Source of the DNA: Saprospiraceae bacterium
GTDB lineage: Bacteria > Bacteroidota > Bacteroidia > Chitinophagales > Saprospiraceae
Direction of reading: 5' to 3'
DNA length: 6,453 nt
NCBI GenBank assembly: GCA_027009605.1
Contig: JALVCY010000692.1
Span: forward strand, 1-6,453
In this document: one piece after another, positions 1-6,453 of the stretch
Layout: every line of letters starts with the position of its first letter
Position numbering within the stretch: the first letter of the stretch is position 1
Notes under the pieces: generated by a model
Seen by the model: the letters and a program-made list of their open reading frames with translations, nothing else
Databases searched by the model: none
Told to the model about the DNA's origin: nothing
Translations under genes and position numbers: made by a program

Positions 1-29
1 AAAGCAGACGGTAAAAGCTAAAGCAGACG
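1..29. repeat. Two copies of a 10-bp direct repeat
   Basis: AAAGCAGACG occurs at 1-10 and again at 20-29, a 19-bp period. The first copy touches the window edge, so more copies could lie outside. In the plus direction both copies read Lys-Ala-Asp, but in different frames because the period is not a multiple of three. No function can be assigned. Confidence 0.5.
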
Positions 30-220
30 CGATGCTTAACTTCAACATAAACAAAGCGGAAGTGTGGACAGCCTCCTACTGCGCCCGAACCGAGATATAT
101 AAATTTATTTTTATACGATTTGTGTTAGCATGATAGCTTTTGAAATGGGGACTTTATGGATTTAAATATTTTGCATTATTCTTGGAAATACTCATTTTTC
201 ACGGGATTTGTCAAAGAACC
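1..220. other. Region beyond the operon terminator, no gene supported
   Basis: Positions 1 to about 95 are clearly richer in G+C than the AT-rich stretch from about 96 to 200. A plus-strand frame open from the window edge runs from 2 to the TGA at 131-133 (43 codons, containing MLNFNINKAEVW). It could be the tail of a converging gene, but its composition and translation resemble nothing I recognise and its last part runs through AT-rich sequence. No tRNA fold, insertion-sequence end or exact Bacteroidota -7 element (TAnnTTTG) was found on either strand. Confidence 0.4.
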
Positions 221-255
221 AAAAAACCTTCCTCCGGCAAGCCGAAGGAAGGTTT
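221..255 (-). terminator. Rho-independent terminator of the SusCD operon
   Basis: A near-perfect inverted repeat lies 22 nt after the TAA of the last gene. Read on the minus strand it is AAACCTTCCTTCGG, loop CTTG, CCGGAGGAAGGTTT, running into a T tract (6 T, 226-221). The outermost A-T pairs overlap that tract. The single imperfect pair (234/245) is a G.U wobble in minus-strand RNA but a C.A mismatch in plus-strand RNA, so the hairpin fits minus-strand transcription better. G-C-closed CUUG is a known stable tetraloop. Confidence 0.93.
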
Positions 256-277
256 ATATCGAAACAGGAAGGTTCAA

Positions 278-1186
278 TTAAAGGCTCAATAAAACATTTC
301 CTGTATATGGATCAATGATGTCGAAACCATCTTCCTTAACCGTTACCTTAAGTAGAGCATGGAAGGTTTGTCCACCATCATTTACTTGATCAGTATCATC
401 AGAAGTAGTAACAGACGAAGGATTTTGAGTGACTGCCTGCGGATCACCAGTTCCTTTGGCAGCGGTAATTGTAAGAGGAAAATCAATAGTACCGGATGCG
501 GGTCTAATTTGATTTTGCCAAAGAGCCGTCCAGAAATAATAGTCCCCAGGCGTATAGTTAGAAAGGACTATAGATTCAGGACAAGCACCGGTAGCGGCGT
601 CATAAATTCCTAAGTCTGCCGTGTCCGCATTCATTACATATACATCCATATCGACAGAGTCGCAAAGCTCGACCTCGGTACTGTCAAGGTTGACAGTTCC
701 CCCCCAATCAAAGACTAAGCTTAGGTCATTGGACTTAATGGTAAAATCGGCTCTCTTTGTGGTAATGTTCACATTAGTTGCAATAGAATCTCCGAAAGCA
801 AGAGAAAACTGTTCGTCATTTTCAGCATCGCCATCACCAACTATGGTTACGTTACAAACACCAGTGGTGTGGTGAGCCGGAATGATGACTTGATGGTCAA
901 ATGTAAAATCATCCCCTTCAGTGGCAGTTGCGCCAGGTATAACATTCACATTGATTTTTATGTCAGCAATTTGTGCTTCAGAAACTGTGATAGTAAGAGG
1001 GATTGTGATATCTTCATCAGTCTCTTTTACTGTAAACGATGTATTGTCCAAAGCTGCTTTGGAATCTGCTGCTTTCCACGTCGCCTTTCCCGTAAAGTCA
1101 TCTTTCTTACAGCTGGAAAAGCCAACAAGAAAAACCAACGTAAAAGCGAGGAAATTGAATAGATTTTTTTTCATTTTATTTTCCAT
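278..1186 (-). CDS. Calx-beta domain surface lipoprotein, last gene of the SusCD operon
   Basis: Predicted surface lipoprotein of 302 residues. The lipobox GFSSC places the lipid-acceptor Cys at 26. It is followed by KKDD, which matches the Lys-plus-acidic surface-export signal known for Bacteroidota lipoproteins. Residues about 48-152 resemble a Calx-beta domain: GATATEGDDFTFD (85-97), then a strand and GDGDAENDEQFSLAFGD (117-133). These acidic loops are of the kind that bind Ca2+ in this fold. The rest (about 158-302) is a second beta-rich part with DMDVYVMNADTADLGIYD (179-196) and TPGDYYFW (212-219). It loosely recalls prepeptidase-C-like domains but I do not assign it. Cys 175 and Cys 202 could pair. 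Two starts are possible: ATG 1186-1184, 1 nt after the upstream stop and suited to translational coupling, or ATG 1174-1172, giving a more typical MKKN signal peptide. A G7 run sits at codons 161-163, at the junction of the two parts. Likely role: accessory surface subunit of the transporter; ligand unknown. Confidence 0.88.
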   Translation of the reverse strand: MENKMKKNLFNFLAFTLVFLVGFSSCKKDDFTGKATWKAADSKAALDNTSFTVKETDEDITIPLTITVSEAQIADIKINVNVIPGATATEGDDFTFDHQVIIPAHHTTGVCNVTIVGDGDAENDEQFSLAFGDSIATNVNITTKRADFTIKSNDLSLVFDWGGTVNLDSTEVELCDSVDMDVYVMNADTADLGIYDAATGACPESIVLSNYTPGDYYFWTALWQNQIRPASGTIDFPLTITAAKGTGDPQAVTQNPSSVTTSDDTDQVNDGGQTFHALLKVTVKEDGFDIIDPYTGNVLLSL

Positions 1187-1187
1187 T

Positions 1188-2099
1188 TTACTGTTTGATT
1201 AAAATTTCGTCAAATTCACGGGTTCCACTTGTTCTGATGTAACCATAAGATATCTTAATGACATCATGGCCATCTGCTTCATAAGAGAAGGTATTTGTGC
1301 AAGTGACATCAGCTAGGTTGGCTGGATTGTCTTGACAAGTTGCTACTTCGTCAGCTCCGCCCCATACCTTTTGCACAGCGCCATTTACTTCCTTCGGTAT
1401 AGTAATGGTAAAATTATCCTCATCAGCCATAAAATAAATAGGATTGTCATCGTTCCAAGGGCCGATTGTTGTCATTTTGTATAAACCGTCAGAAACAGAT
1501 TCGATAACCTTAGTCCCACCGGCATAATTAGCCGCAAGGTTTGGTGCAGTAGAAGGGTGGATATACCATCCGCGCTTAATGTCATAGACGCCGGCGAGTC
1601 TGCCGGACACACCAACCTTAGTCGTTGCCTTATTAAGGCCTACTGTTCCTTCAGAAGTTTCTGCTTTGTAGGTAAGCACCCAAGCATCACCGACGACCAA
1701 ATTGCTATCGTCATTAGGATCAAGTTGAGTTCCATTAATGGCGATATTTTCTGCTAGTTGGGCATAATTAAGGGTAAACTCAATTGTGCTAGCCTTAGAT
1801 TTGTCCTGAATATCAACTGTTTTTAGGAGTTCGATATTACTAACCTCTCCAGCAGCAGTAAAAAACTGTTTGAAGATTTGGATTTTATTGGTTTTGACTT
1901 CACCTTGATAGACAAGCAAAGTTGTCTTAAACTCCTTTGCTGTTTCTCCTTTTTTGTAAACATGAAGAGGAGTCTCCACATCCACAAGGCCGCCTACTTT
2001 AGCATTTTGGGTCACGAGATCTTGGGGCTCTTTATTACAGCTCCAAGTGAATCCCAGCACTAATAGTAGGGCAAGACCTTTGAAAAATATATTTTTCAT
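1188..2099 (-). CDS. SusCD-associated outer-membrane lipoprotein, family not recognised
   Basis: I do not recognise a named family with confidence. The 303-residue product starts at ATG 2099-2097 with a lipoprotein signal peptide: hydrophobic core at about residues 4-18, lipobox FTWSC, lipid-acceptor Cys 21. The residues after the Cys (NKEPQD) are a weaker surface-export signal than in the next gene. Residues about 35-165 look all-beta, with alternating hydrophobic strands and the turn GDAWVLTYKAETSEG (137-151). The stretch SGRLAGVYDIKRGWY (165-179) appears to link to a second beta-rich part ending in a conserved-looking tail ISYGYIRTSGTREFDEILIK (283-302). Cys 255 and Cys 267 are the only cysteines besides Cys 21 and could form a disulfide around a surface loop. 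It lies between the SusD-like gene (25 nt upstream) and the Calx-beta lipoprotein (1 nt downstream). Inference: an accessory, possibly ligand-binding, subunit of the SusCD complex, in the position of SusE/F-type proteins. No catalytic motif is visible. Confidence 0.85.
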   Translation of the reverse strand: MKNIFFKGLALLLVLGFTWSCNKEPQDLVTQNAKVGGLVDVETPLHVYKKGETAKEFKTTLLVYQGEVKTNKIQIFKQFFTAAGEVSNIELLKTVDIQDKSKASTIEFTLNYAQLAENIAINGTQLDPNDDSNLVVGDAWVLTYKAETSEGTVGLNKATTKVGVSGRLAGVYDIKRGWYIHPSTAPNLAANYAGGTKVIESVSDGLYKMTTIGPWNDDNPIYFMADEDNFTITIPKEVNGAVQKVWGGADEVATCQDNPANLADVTCTNTFSYEADGHDVIKISYGYIRTSGTREFDEILIKQ

Positions 2100-2124
2100 T
2101 TTTTGTATTTTTTGATTATAAAAA
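2100..2124 (-). promoter_or_regulatory. A/T-only leader before the third gene
   Basis: The 25 nt between the SusD-like stop and the next ATG are almost entirely A and T on the minus strand (ending AAAAAATACAAAAA before the ATG), with no Shine-Dalgarno motif. This matches the leader of the SusD-like gene and supports the ATG at 2099. There is no hairpin, so no terminator separates the genes. I see no exact TAnnTTTG promoter element in it. Confidence 0.55.
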
Positions 2125-3549
2125 TTAGTTCAACCACCAAAATTTAGTGGTCAATAAGTCACCCCCTAAAGATGAGACTGCAGCATTATAATTATCCTTA
2201 TTTACTGATTGCTCAATAGAAGGATAAGGAATCCTGGATGGGATTTCATTGATATTTCCATCAATAGCCGGAGTTAACGCAGGAATTTTTGTGCGTCTCC
2301 ATTCCGTCCAAGTTTCTGCTCCTTGGCAGAACAAAGCAAGCCATTTTTGGGTCGCAATTTTCTCCATGGCATTTGCGTCATTGTAAGCCGCAAATGGGGT
2401 CGCAATATAAGTTGCATAATCGTCACCTTTTCCATTTTTCTCAAGATTGGCCTTGACACCTGCTTCGTAAAAATCTTTGGCACTGCCGGTAATCCAACCT
2501 TGCTTGGCTGCTTCCGCTTGGAAGAACAACAATTCAGAATAAGACATGAATACAGCAGGTTTTTCAGGCTGCAAGTAAGCACTTCCGATAGGGGACACAT
2601 TGTCATAATTGTAGTCATCACTTGGTAGGTCAAATATTCCGGCAGGTTTGCCGCGATATTCTCCGGCTGCATTTTTGGCAACATAGACATCCAAACGGGG
2701 GTCACTATTGTTTTGAAGCATATCAACTAGCACAGAATTTACTTTAAATTCTTCACGTACACCATCCACAACAGTTTCCCAAATAGGATTCGCATTGGGC
2801 TTTGCAGATAAGTAGGTTAACTCTGCATCATCATCATTAGATGCAAACATAGGTTTGCCCATTAATGTAGTTAATCTGTCCTTTACGTCTTCCTTTCCGG
2901 AAATACGCATCAACGCTCTGAATTGTAAAGAATTGGCAAATTTTTCCCACTTTGCGACATCGCCACCATACAGCAAGTCAGATGTAGAGATAAGCGACCC
3001 TCTACCGGATGCCAATAAATCAGACGCTCTGTTTAGCATATCGATGACACCGTGATAGACATCTTGTTGACTATCATATTTTGGTGTAAAGATACCTTCC
3101 TGTGCCTTAGCGGCTTCACTAAAAGGAATATCACCAAAATAATCTGTCAAAATCAAATAAGCATAAGCTTGCATCACAATAGCAGCGCCTTGACCGGCAT
3201 CGTTGCCTTCTTTGGCTGCTAAAGCCTCCATTTGGCTGGCATCAGAAACTACATCTTCATAGAAGTTTTTCCAAATAGCTTCAATAATGCTAGATCTAGG
3301 AATGTATCGAGCTTCATCATTGTACTGAACTTTGGCCCAATGCTGTCCCCAACATTCGCCCATGTCACCACCAATAAAAGTGCTGTATAAATTGTTTCCG
3401 GTATTACGAACCACATCAGCCAAAAGAAGTCCGGAAGGTACTTTGGTGGGTTCGTTAGGGTTTTTATTAAGCTCTTCAAATCCCTTGTCGCAGCTCGAGA
3501 AAATAGAGACAACGAAAGTGACTATAAGAGCATATTTTAGTATTTTCAT
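2125..3549 (-). CDS. SusD/RagB family nutrient-binding outer-membrane lipoprotein (SusD-like_2 type)
   Basis: Surface lipoprotein that acts as the ligand-binding lid over the SusC barrel. It is 474 residues long, normal for the family. ATG at 3549-3547 gives a lipoprotein signal peptide (MKILKYALIVTFVVSIFSSC) with the lipid-acceptor Cys at residue 20. SusD-like_2 landmarks follow: FEELNKNPNEPT (24-35), LTDYFGDIPFSEA (134-146), KWEKFANSLQFRALMRIS (200-217), the TPR-like helix YSELLFFQAEAA (337-348), ETWTEWRRTKIPAL (412-425) and the C-terminal RIPYP...N...NYN...GGD...KFWW pattern (439-472). These point to the SusD-like_2 (Pfam PF12771) branch rather than the classical starch-binding SusD; this assignment is from memory of the family pattern. 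The upstream transporter ends 10 nt before its start and the next lipoprotein begins 25 nt after its stop, so all are probably co-transcribed. The ligand is unknown. Confidence 0.95.
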   Translation of the reverse strand: MKILKYALIVTFVVSIFSSCDKGFEELNKNPNEPTKVPSGLLLADVVRNTGNNLYSTFIGGDMGECWGQHWAKVQYNDEARYIPRSSIIEAIWKNFYEDVVSDASQMEALAAKEGNDAGQGAAIVMQAYAYLILTDYFGDIPFSEAAKAQEGIFTPKYDSQQDVYHGVIDMLNRASDLLASGRGSLISTSDLLYGGDVAKWEKFANSLQFRALMRISGKEDVKDRLTTLMGKPMFASNDDDAELTYLSAKPNANPIWETVVDGVREEFKVNSVLVDMLQNNSDPRLDVYVAKNAAGEYRGKPAGIFDLPSDDYNYDNVSPIGSAYLQPEKPAVFMSYSELLFFQAEAAKQGWITGSAKDFYEAGVKANLEKNGKGDDYATYIATPFAAYNDANAMEKIATQKWLALFCQGAETWTEWRRTKIPALTPAIDGNINEIPSRIPYPSIEQSVNKDNYNAAVSSLGGDLLTTKFWWLN

Positions 3550-3559
3550 GTTTTTTGTT
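3550..3559 (-). promoter_or_regulatory. A-rich translation initiation region of the SusD-like gene
   Basis: The 10 nt between the transporter's stop and the next ATG read AACAAAAAAC on the minus strand, with no Shine-Dalgarno-like AGGAGG. A-rich leaders in place of Shine-Dalgarno sites are characteristic of Bacteroidota genes, and this one supports the ATG at 3549 as the start. The gap is too short for a separate promoter, so the two genes are very likely on one transcript. Confidence 0.6.
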
Positions 3560-6453
3560 TTAGAAGTTAAGATTCAAATTAAAACCATAGCTTTTAGCAG
3601 AAGGAAGCTGACCAAATTCAATTCCTTGTAATCCATTACTACTACCAAAAGCACTTTCAGGATCAATATGAGGTATTGGCGCATAAAGCAATGCCACGTT
3701 TCTTCCAACAAAGCTAATGGTCGCATTTTTTAGGAGCGATTTGCCTACAAGTTTTTTAGGCAACTTGTAAGAAAGCATGACTTGTCTAAGTTTTACGTAG
3801 GAAGCATCAAATACAGAGCCTTCTGCTACACTATTGGAGTAGGCTGCTTTATTGTATTGTTCAGCAGTTACAACAACATCATTAGTCACATATTTAGGAT
3901 TTTCAGTTGTCCCAATATTCTTGACACCATCCCCGATGATTCCTTCTTCACGTCCAAGAAGCGTCTCTTCTAATACACCTGCATAGCGTCCCCAAGTGGT
4001 GGTCATACTGTACATGTCACCACCCATTTTAGCGTCGATAATGGTGTTAAAAGATAAGCCTTTCCAGCCTAAATTGAAGGTCACTCCACCAGTCCAATCA
4101 GGGGTTACATTTCCTAGAATTCTGTTGGTTGGATCAATAACCGGCAAGCCATTAGAATGGACAATCTGTCCGTCCGGTGATTTTAGATAACCCGGGCCAA
4201 ATAGAACACCATAAGGTTGACCGGCGATAGCTTCTACATCAACATTCCATTGTCCACCAAGAATCATCGCATCAGCATTTCCTAATGAAACTACTTCATT
4301 GTTGTTTTTGGCGAAAGTCACATCCATTCCAAAGTTAAAGTTCTTTCTTTTGATGATGTCTCCACCTAATAACAATTCTACTCCTTTGTTTCTCATCTCA
4401 CCTACATTATCCCATGCATAAATGAATCCGGACGCAGCGGATACTTCAAGCTTAACAAGCAAGTCTTTACTGGTTTGGTCGTAGTAAGTCGCATCAAAAT
4501 GTAATCTATTCTTAAAGCCTCTATATTCTAGGCCAAATTCAGTACCCACCACTGCTTCTGAAAATAACAATGGGTTACGAAGTGTCTGGGATGAATAAGG
4601 CAATAAGGTGCTGCCCCAAGCTTCTGATCTGAAGGGGTAGGTTTGTTCTAGGTTGTAAGGGCTCAAAGCGCCGATACCACCTACCTTAGACCAACCACCG
4701 CGAACTTTCAAGTAAGAGAAAGTGTTTTTGTCCATCTTAAATAAGTCAGAAGCGACCACACTCAAGTTAACAGATGGATAGAAGAAGGAGTTGTTGTCCT
4801 TCGGTAATACACTAGCCCAGTCTTGTCTTCCGGCAATATCAAGGTAAATAGCGTGTTTGAAACCAATTTGAGTAGTGAAAAATACACTATTGATGGCACT
4901 GTTTTTAATGGTTTTGGTATTTACCGCAGTAGAACCTGATTTTAGGTTTGTCAATGTATATAAATCGGGAAGCTCAAGCGCAGGTGCTTCGCTATGAAGA
5001 CGATTATACTTTCTGTTCATCTTATTACCTCCAATAGTCAATTCAAAATCAACATCAGGAGTAAAAGGCTTTGTATAAGCTAAAGTAAACTGTGAGTTAG
5101 TTTCTTGAAAGTTCCGGTCTGTTTCACTAAAGAAACCGTCCTTATACTCATTACTACCTATTGCTTTTTGCTCAGTAATCACACTGGCGTAATAGTCCAC
5201 ACCGGTTTTTAAATCTGCTCTTAGGCCGTCAATAATTTCATATCCAAAATTTAGACCACCAATGACTCTGTCCTTGTTTAGTTTATTTAGGTTGTTTTCC
5301 AATACCCAATAAGGATTGTTTTGGAAACGGGTATTCCAGTTTAATGGTGTACCTTCTGCCGCAGTCCCCTCCGCAGCTAAGGGAAGATTCTTATAATCCT
5401 TTAATTCTGTAAAATCGACTTGTCTTTGAGACCAAATCATCTGTTGTACAGGGTTTTCATTGTTATATCCACCTGTAGGTAAGTTATCACTGGTTTGCTT
5501 TACATACATTACACTTAGACCGGCAGTAAGCTTGTCTGTAATGTTAAATGAAGTATTACCACCCACATTGATTTTTTGGATACTGGTGTTAGGCACCATT
5601 CCTTTTTGCTTCTGGCTACCCATAGATAGGCGGTAAGCCACTTTATCTGCGCCTCCGGAAAATGAAAGACCATAGTTTTGAGTTACACCCAAATCAAAAA
5701 AGTCTTTAATATTATTGGGATGAGAAACCCATGGAGTCGCTTGACCTCCATGCTTATAGCTATCAAACTGAATAAAATTCAATCCGGCATCTAATGCAGG
5801 TCCCCAGCTTTCATCTGTACCTCCACTACCACTAGATCCATCTACCCATTGATAATAGTTTTGGTTTCCGCCTCCACCATAAGAGTTTTGATAGTCCGGT
5901 AGTCTCAAAGGAGATTCAAAAGACAAGTTGGCATTAAATGAAATGCCAAGACCGCTACCTTTATTTCCTTTCTTCGTGGTAATCAAGATGACACCGTTAG
6001 CGGCACGAATACCATATAGTGCTGCGGCTGACGGCCCTTTAAGTACAGACATAGACTCAATATCATCCGGATTGATATCTGCAACTCCATTAGGAGCATC
6101 AAATCCACCGGATGAGTTAGATGTACCATAGCTGGTGTTATCAATTGGAATTCCATCAACAACAAACAACGGCTCGTTGTTTCCGACAATTGAAGAAGCA
6201 CCCCGCAAGACAATTCTAGAAGAAGCACCAACGGCACCGGAGCTATTGGTGATCTGGACACCGGCAATTTTTCCGTTCAAGGAGTTGACAATGTTGGTCT
6301 CTCGTGCTTGAGTTAATTCATCCCCACCGACTTGCTGTACAGCATAACCGATAGCTTTTTCATCCTTTGAGACACCCAATGCGGTGACAACAATAGTAGA
6401 GATTTCAACCCCTTCAACAAGTGTCACATCAATGATATTTGAGGCACCAATTG
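3560..6453 (-). CDS. SusC/RagA family TonB-linked outer-membrane transporter (5' end cut by window edge)
   Basis: Outer-membrane TonB-dependent barrel that imports a ligand captured by its SusD partner. The frame stays open to the window edge: 963 sense codons are visible and the stop is TAA at 3562-3560. Seen in order: a TonB-box-like stretch VEISTIVVTALG (6409-6374), a plug domain to about 5960, the SusC/RagA signature LFVVDGIPIDN (6169-6137), the plug-end motif GPSAAALYGIRAANGV (within 6049-5966), then a long beta-barrel. Near the C-terminus is the family motif GRNVALLYAPIPHIDPES (about 3705-3656). The protein ends NLNLNF, an aromatic-terminated last strand as expected for BAM-dependent barrels. 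The signal peptide and the carboxypeptidase-regulatory-like N-terminal domain usual in this family should lie upstream, outside the window. GTG at 6427-6425 is not the true start, because in-frame sense codons (IGASNIID) precede it with no stop. First visible gene of the operon, 10 nt ahead of the SusD gene. The substrate cannot be told from sequence alone. Confidence 0.96.
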   Translation of the reverse strand, partial: IGASNIIDVTLVEGVEISTIVVTALGVSKDEKAIGYAVQQVGGDELTQARETNIVNSLNGKIAGVQITNSSGAVGASSRIVLRGASSIVGNNEPLFVVDGIPIDNTSYGTSNSSGGFDAPNGVADINPDDIESMSVLKGPSAAALYGIRAANGVILITTKKGNKGSGLGISFNANLSFESPLRLPDYQNSYGGGGNQNYYQWVDGSSGSGGTDESWGPALDAGLNFIQFDSYKHGGQATPWVSHPNNIKDFFDLGVTQNYGLSFSGGADKVAYRLSMGSQKQKGMVPNTSIQKINVGGNTSFNITDKLTAGLSVMYVKQTSDNLPTGGYNNENPVQQMIWSQRQVDFTELKDYKNLPLAAEGTAAEGTPLNWNTRFQNNPYWVLENNLNKLNKDRVIGGLNFGYEIIDGLRADLKTGVDYYASVITEQKAIGSNEYKDGFFSETDRNFQETNSQFTLAYTKPFTPDVDFELTIGGNKMNRKYNRLHSEAPALELPDLYTLTNLKSGSTAVNTKTIKNSAINSVFFTTQIGFKHAIYLDIAGRQDWASVLPKDNNSFFYPSVNLSVVASDLFKMDKNTFSYLKVRGGWSKVGGIGALSPYNLEQTYPFRSEAWGSTLLPYSSQTLRNPLLFSEAVVGTEFGLEYRGFKNRLHFDATYYDQTSKDLLVKLEVSAASGFIYAWDNVGEMRNKGVELLLGGDIIKRKNFNFGMDVTFAKNNNEVVSLGNADAMILGGQWNVDVEAIAGQPYGVLFGPGYLKSPDGQIVHSNGLPVIDPTNRILGNVTPDWTGGVTFNLGWKGLSFNTIIDAKMGGDMYSMTTTWGRYAGVLEETLLGREEGIIGDGVKNIGTTENPKYVTNDVVVTAEQYNKAAYSNSVAEGSVFDASYVKLRQVMLSYKLPKKLVGKSLLKNATISFVGRNVALLYAPIPHIDPESAFGSSNGLQGIEFGQLPSAKSYGFNLNLNF

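Noticed and set aside
100..220. Possible Bacteroidota promoter elements in the AT-rich stretch (TATACGATTTG on plus, TTCTTTGACAAAT on minus)
   Set aside because: No exact TAnnTTTG -7 element with a properly spaced TTTG -33 element exists on either strand; the closest match has a wrong internal spacing, and no gene start follows.
1..277. tRNA, small RNA, CRISPR array or insertion-sequence end to the left of the operon
   Set aside because: No cloverleaf, no regularly spaced repeats beyond the two 10-bp copies, and no terminal inverted repeat other than the terminator hairpin.
359..1202. Several plus-strand open frames antisense to the Calx-beta lipoprotein gene
   Set aside because: They overlap each other and the real gene, are short, and give Ser/Arg/Ile-rich translations with no domain or signal peptide.
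2274..2726. A 150-codon open frame on the minus strand inside the SusD-like gene
   Set aside because: It is a shifted frame of a gene whose own frame encodes continuous SusD family motifs. Its translation is Met/Leu/Lys-rich with no recognisable domain, so it is a shadow.
5983..6267. A 94-codon minus-strand frame within the plug region of the SusC-like gene
   Set aside because: The overlapping main frame encodes the conserved SusC signature and plug motifs here. The alternative frame is low-complexity Leu-rich sequence.
6425..6427. GTG as the start codon of the SusC-like gene
   Set aside because: The frame remains open upstream to the window edge, and the visible part begins just before the TonB-box region. 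SusC proteins carry a signal peptide and an extra N-terminal domain before this point, so the real start lies outside the window.

Overview
The window is the 3' part of a SusC/SusD-type outer-membrane uptake operon from a member of the Bacteroidota. The evidence is a RagA/SusC TonB-dependent porin followed directly by a SusD/RagB lipoprotein of the SusD-like_2 type. Two further lipoproteins follow with similar spacing. All four genes lie on the minus strand, and A-rich sequence stands in place of Shine-Dalgarno sites ahead of the start codons, which is usual for this phylum. The lipoproteins have cysteine lipoboxes, one followed by a KKDD-type surface-export signal. Genus cannot be decided from the sequence.

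Layout in transcription order (right to left). 6453-3560 is a SusC-like transporter missing its N-terminus at the window edge. 3549-2125 is a complete SusD-like lipoprotein starting 10 nt downstream. 2099-1188 is a lipoprotein of 303 residues that I cannot assign to a named family, 25 nt further on. 1186-278 is a Calx-beta-type surface lipoprotein starting 1 nt after the previous stop. A strong rho-independent hairpin at 255-221 ends the unit. Positions 1-220 lie beyond the terminator and hold no gene I can support, only a short 10-bp direct repeat, a GC-richer patch and AT-rich sequence.

The SusC barrel and SusD lid should form a ligand-capturing 'pedal-bin' pair powered by TonB. The two extra lipoproteins are probably surface accessory or ligand-binding subunits of the same complex. 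No glycosidase, peptidase, sulfatase, sensor or sigma/anti-sigma gene is visible, so the substrate (glycan, peptide or other) cannot be inferred here. The operon promoter and any regulator lie outside the window, upstream of susC.

This is a recognisable system type. The less explained parts are the unassigned third lipoprotein and the C-terminal half of the Calx-beta lipoprotein. I see no clear sign of a wholly new system.
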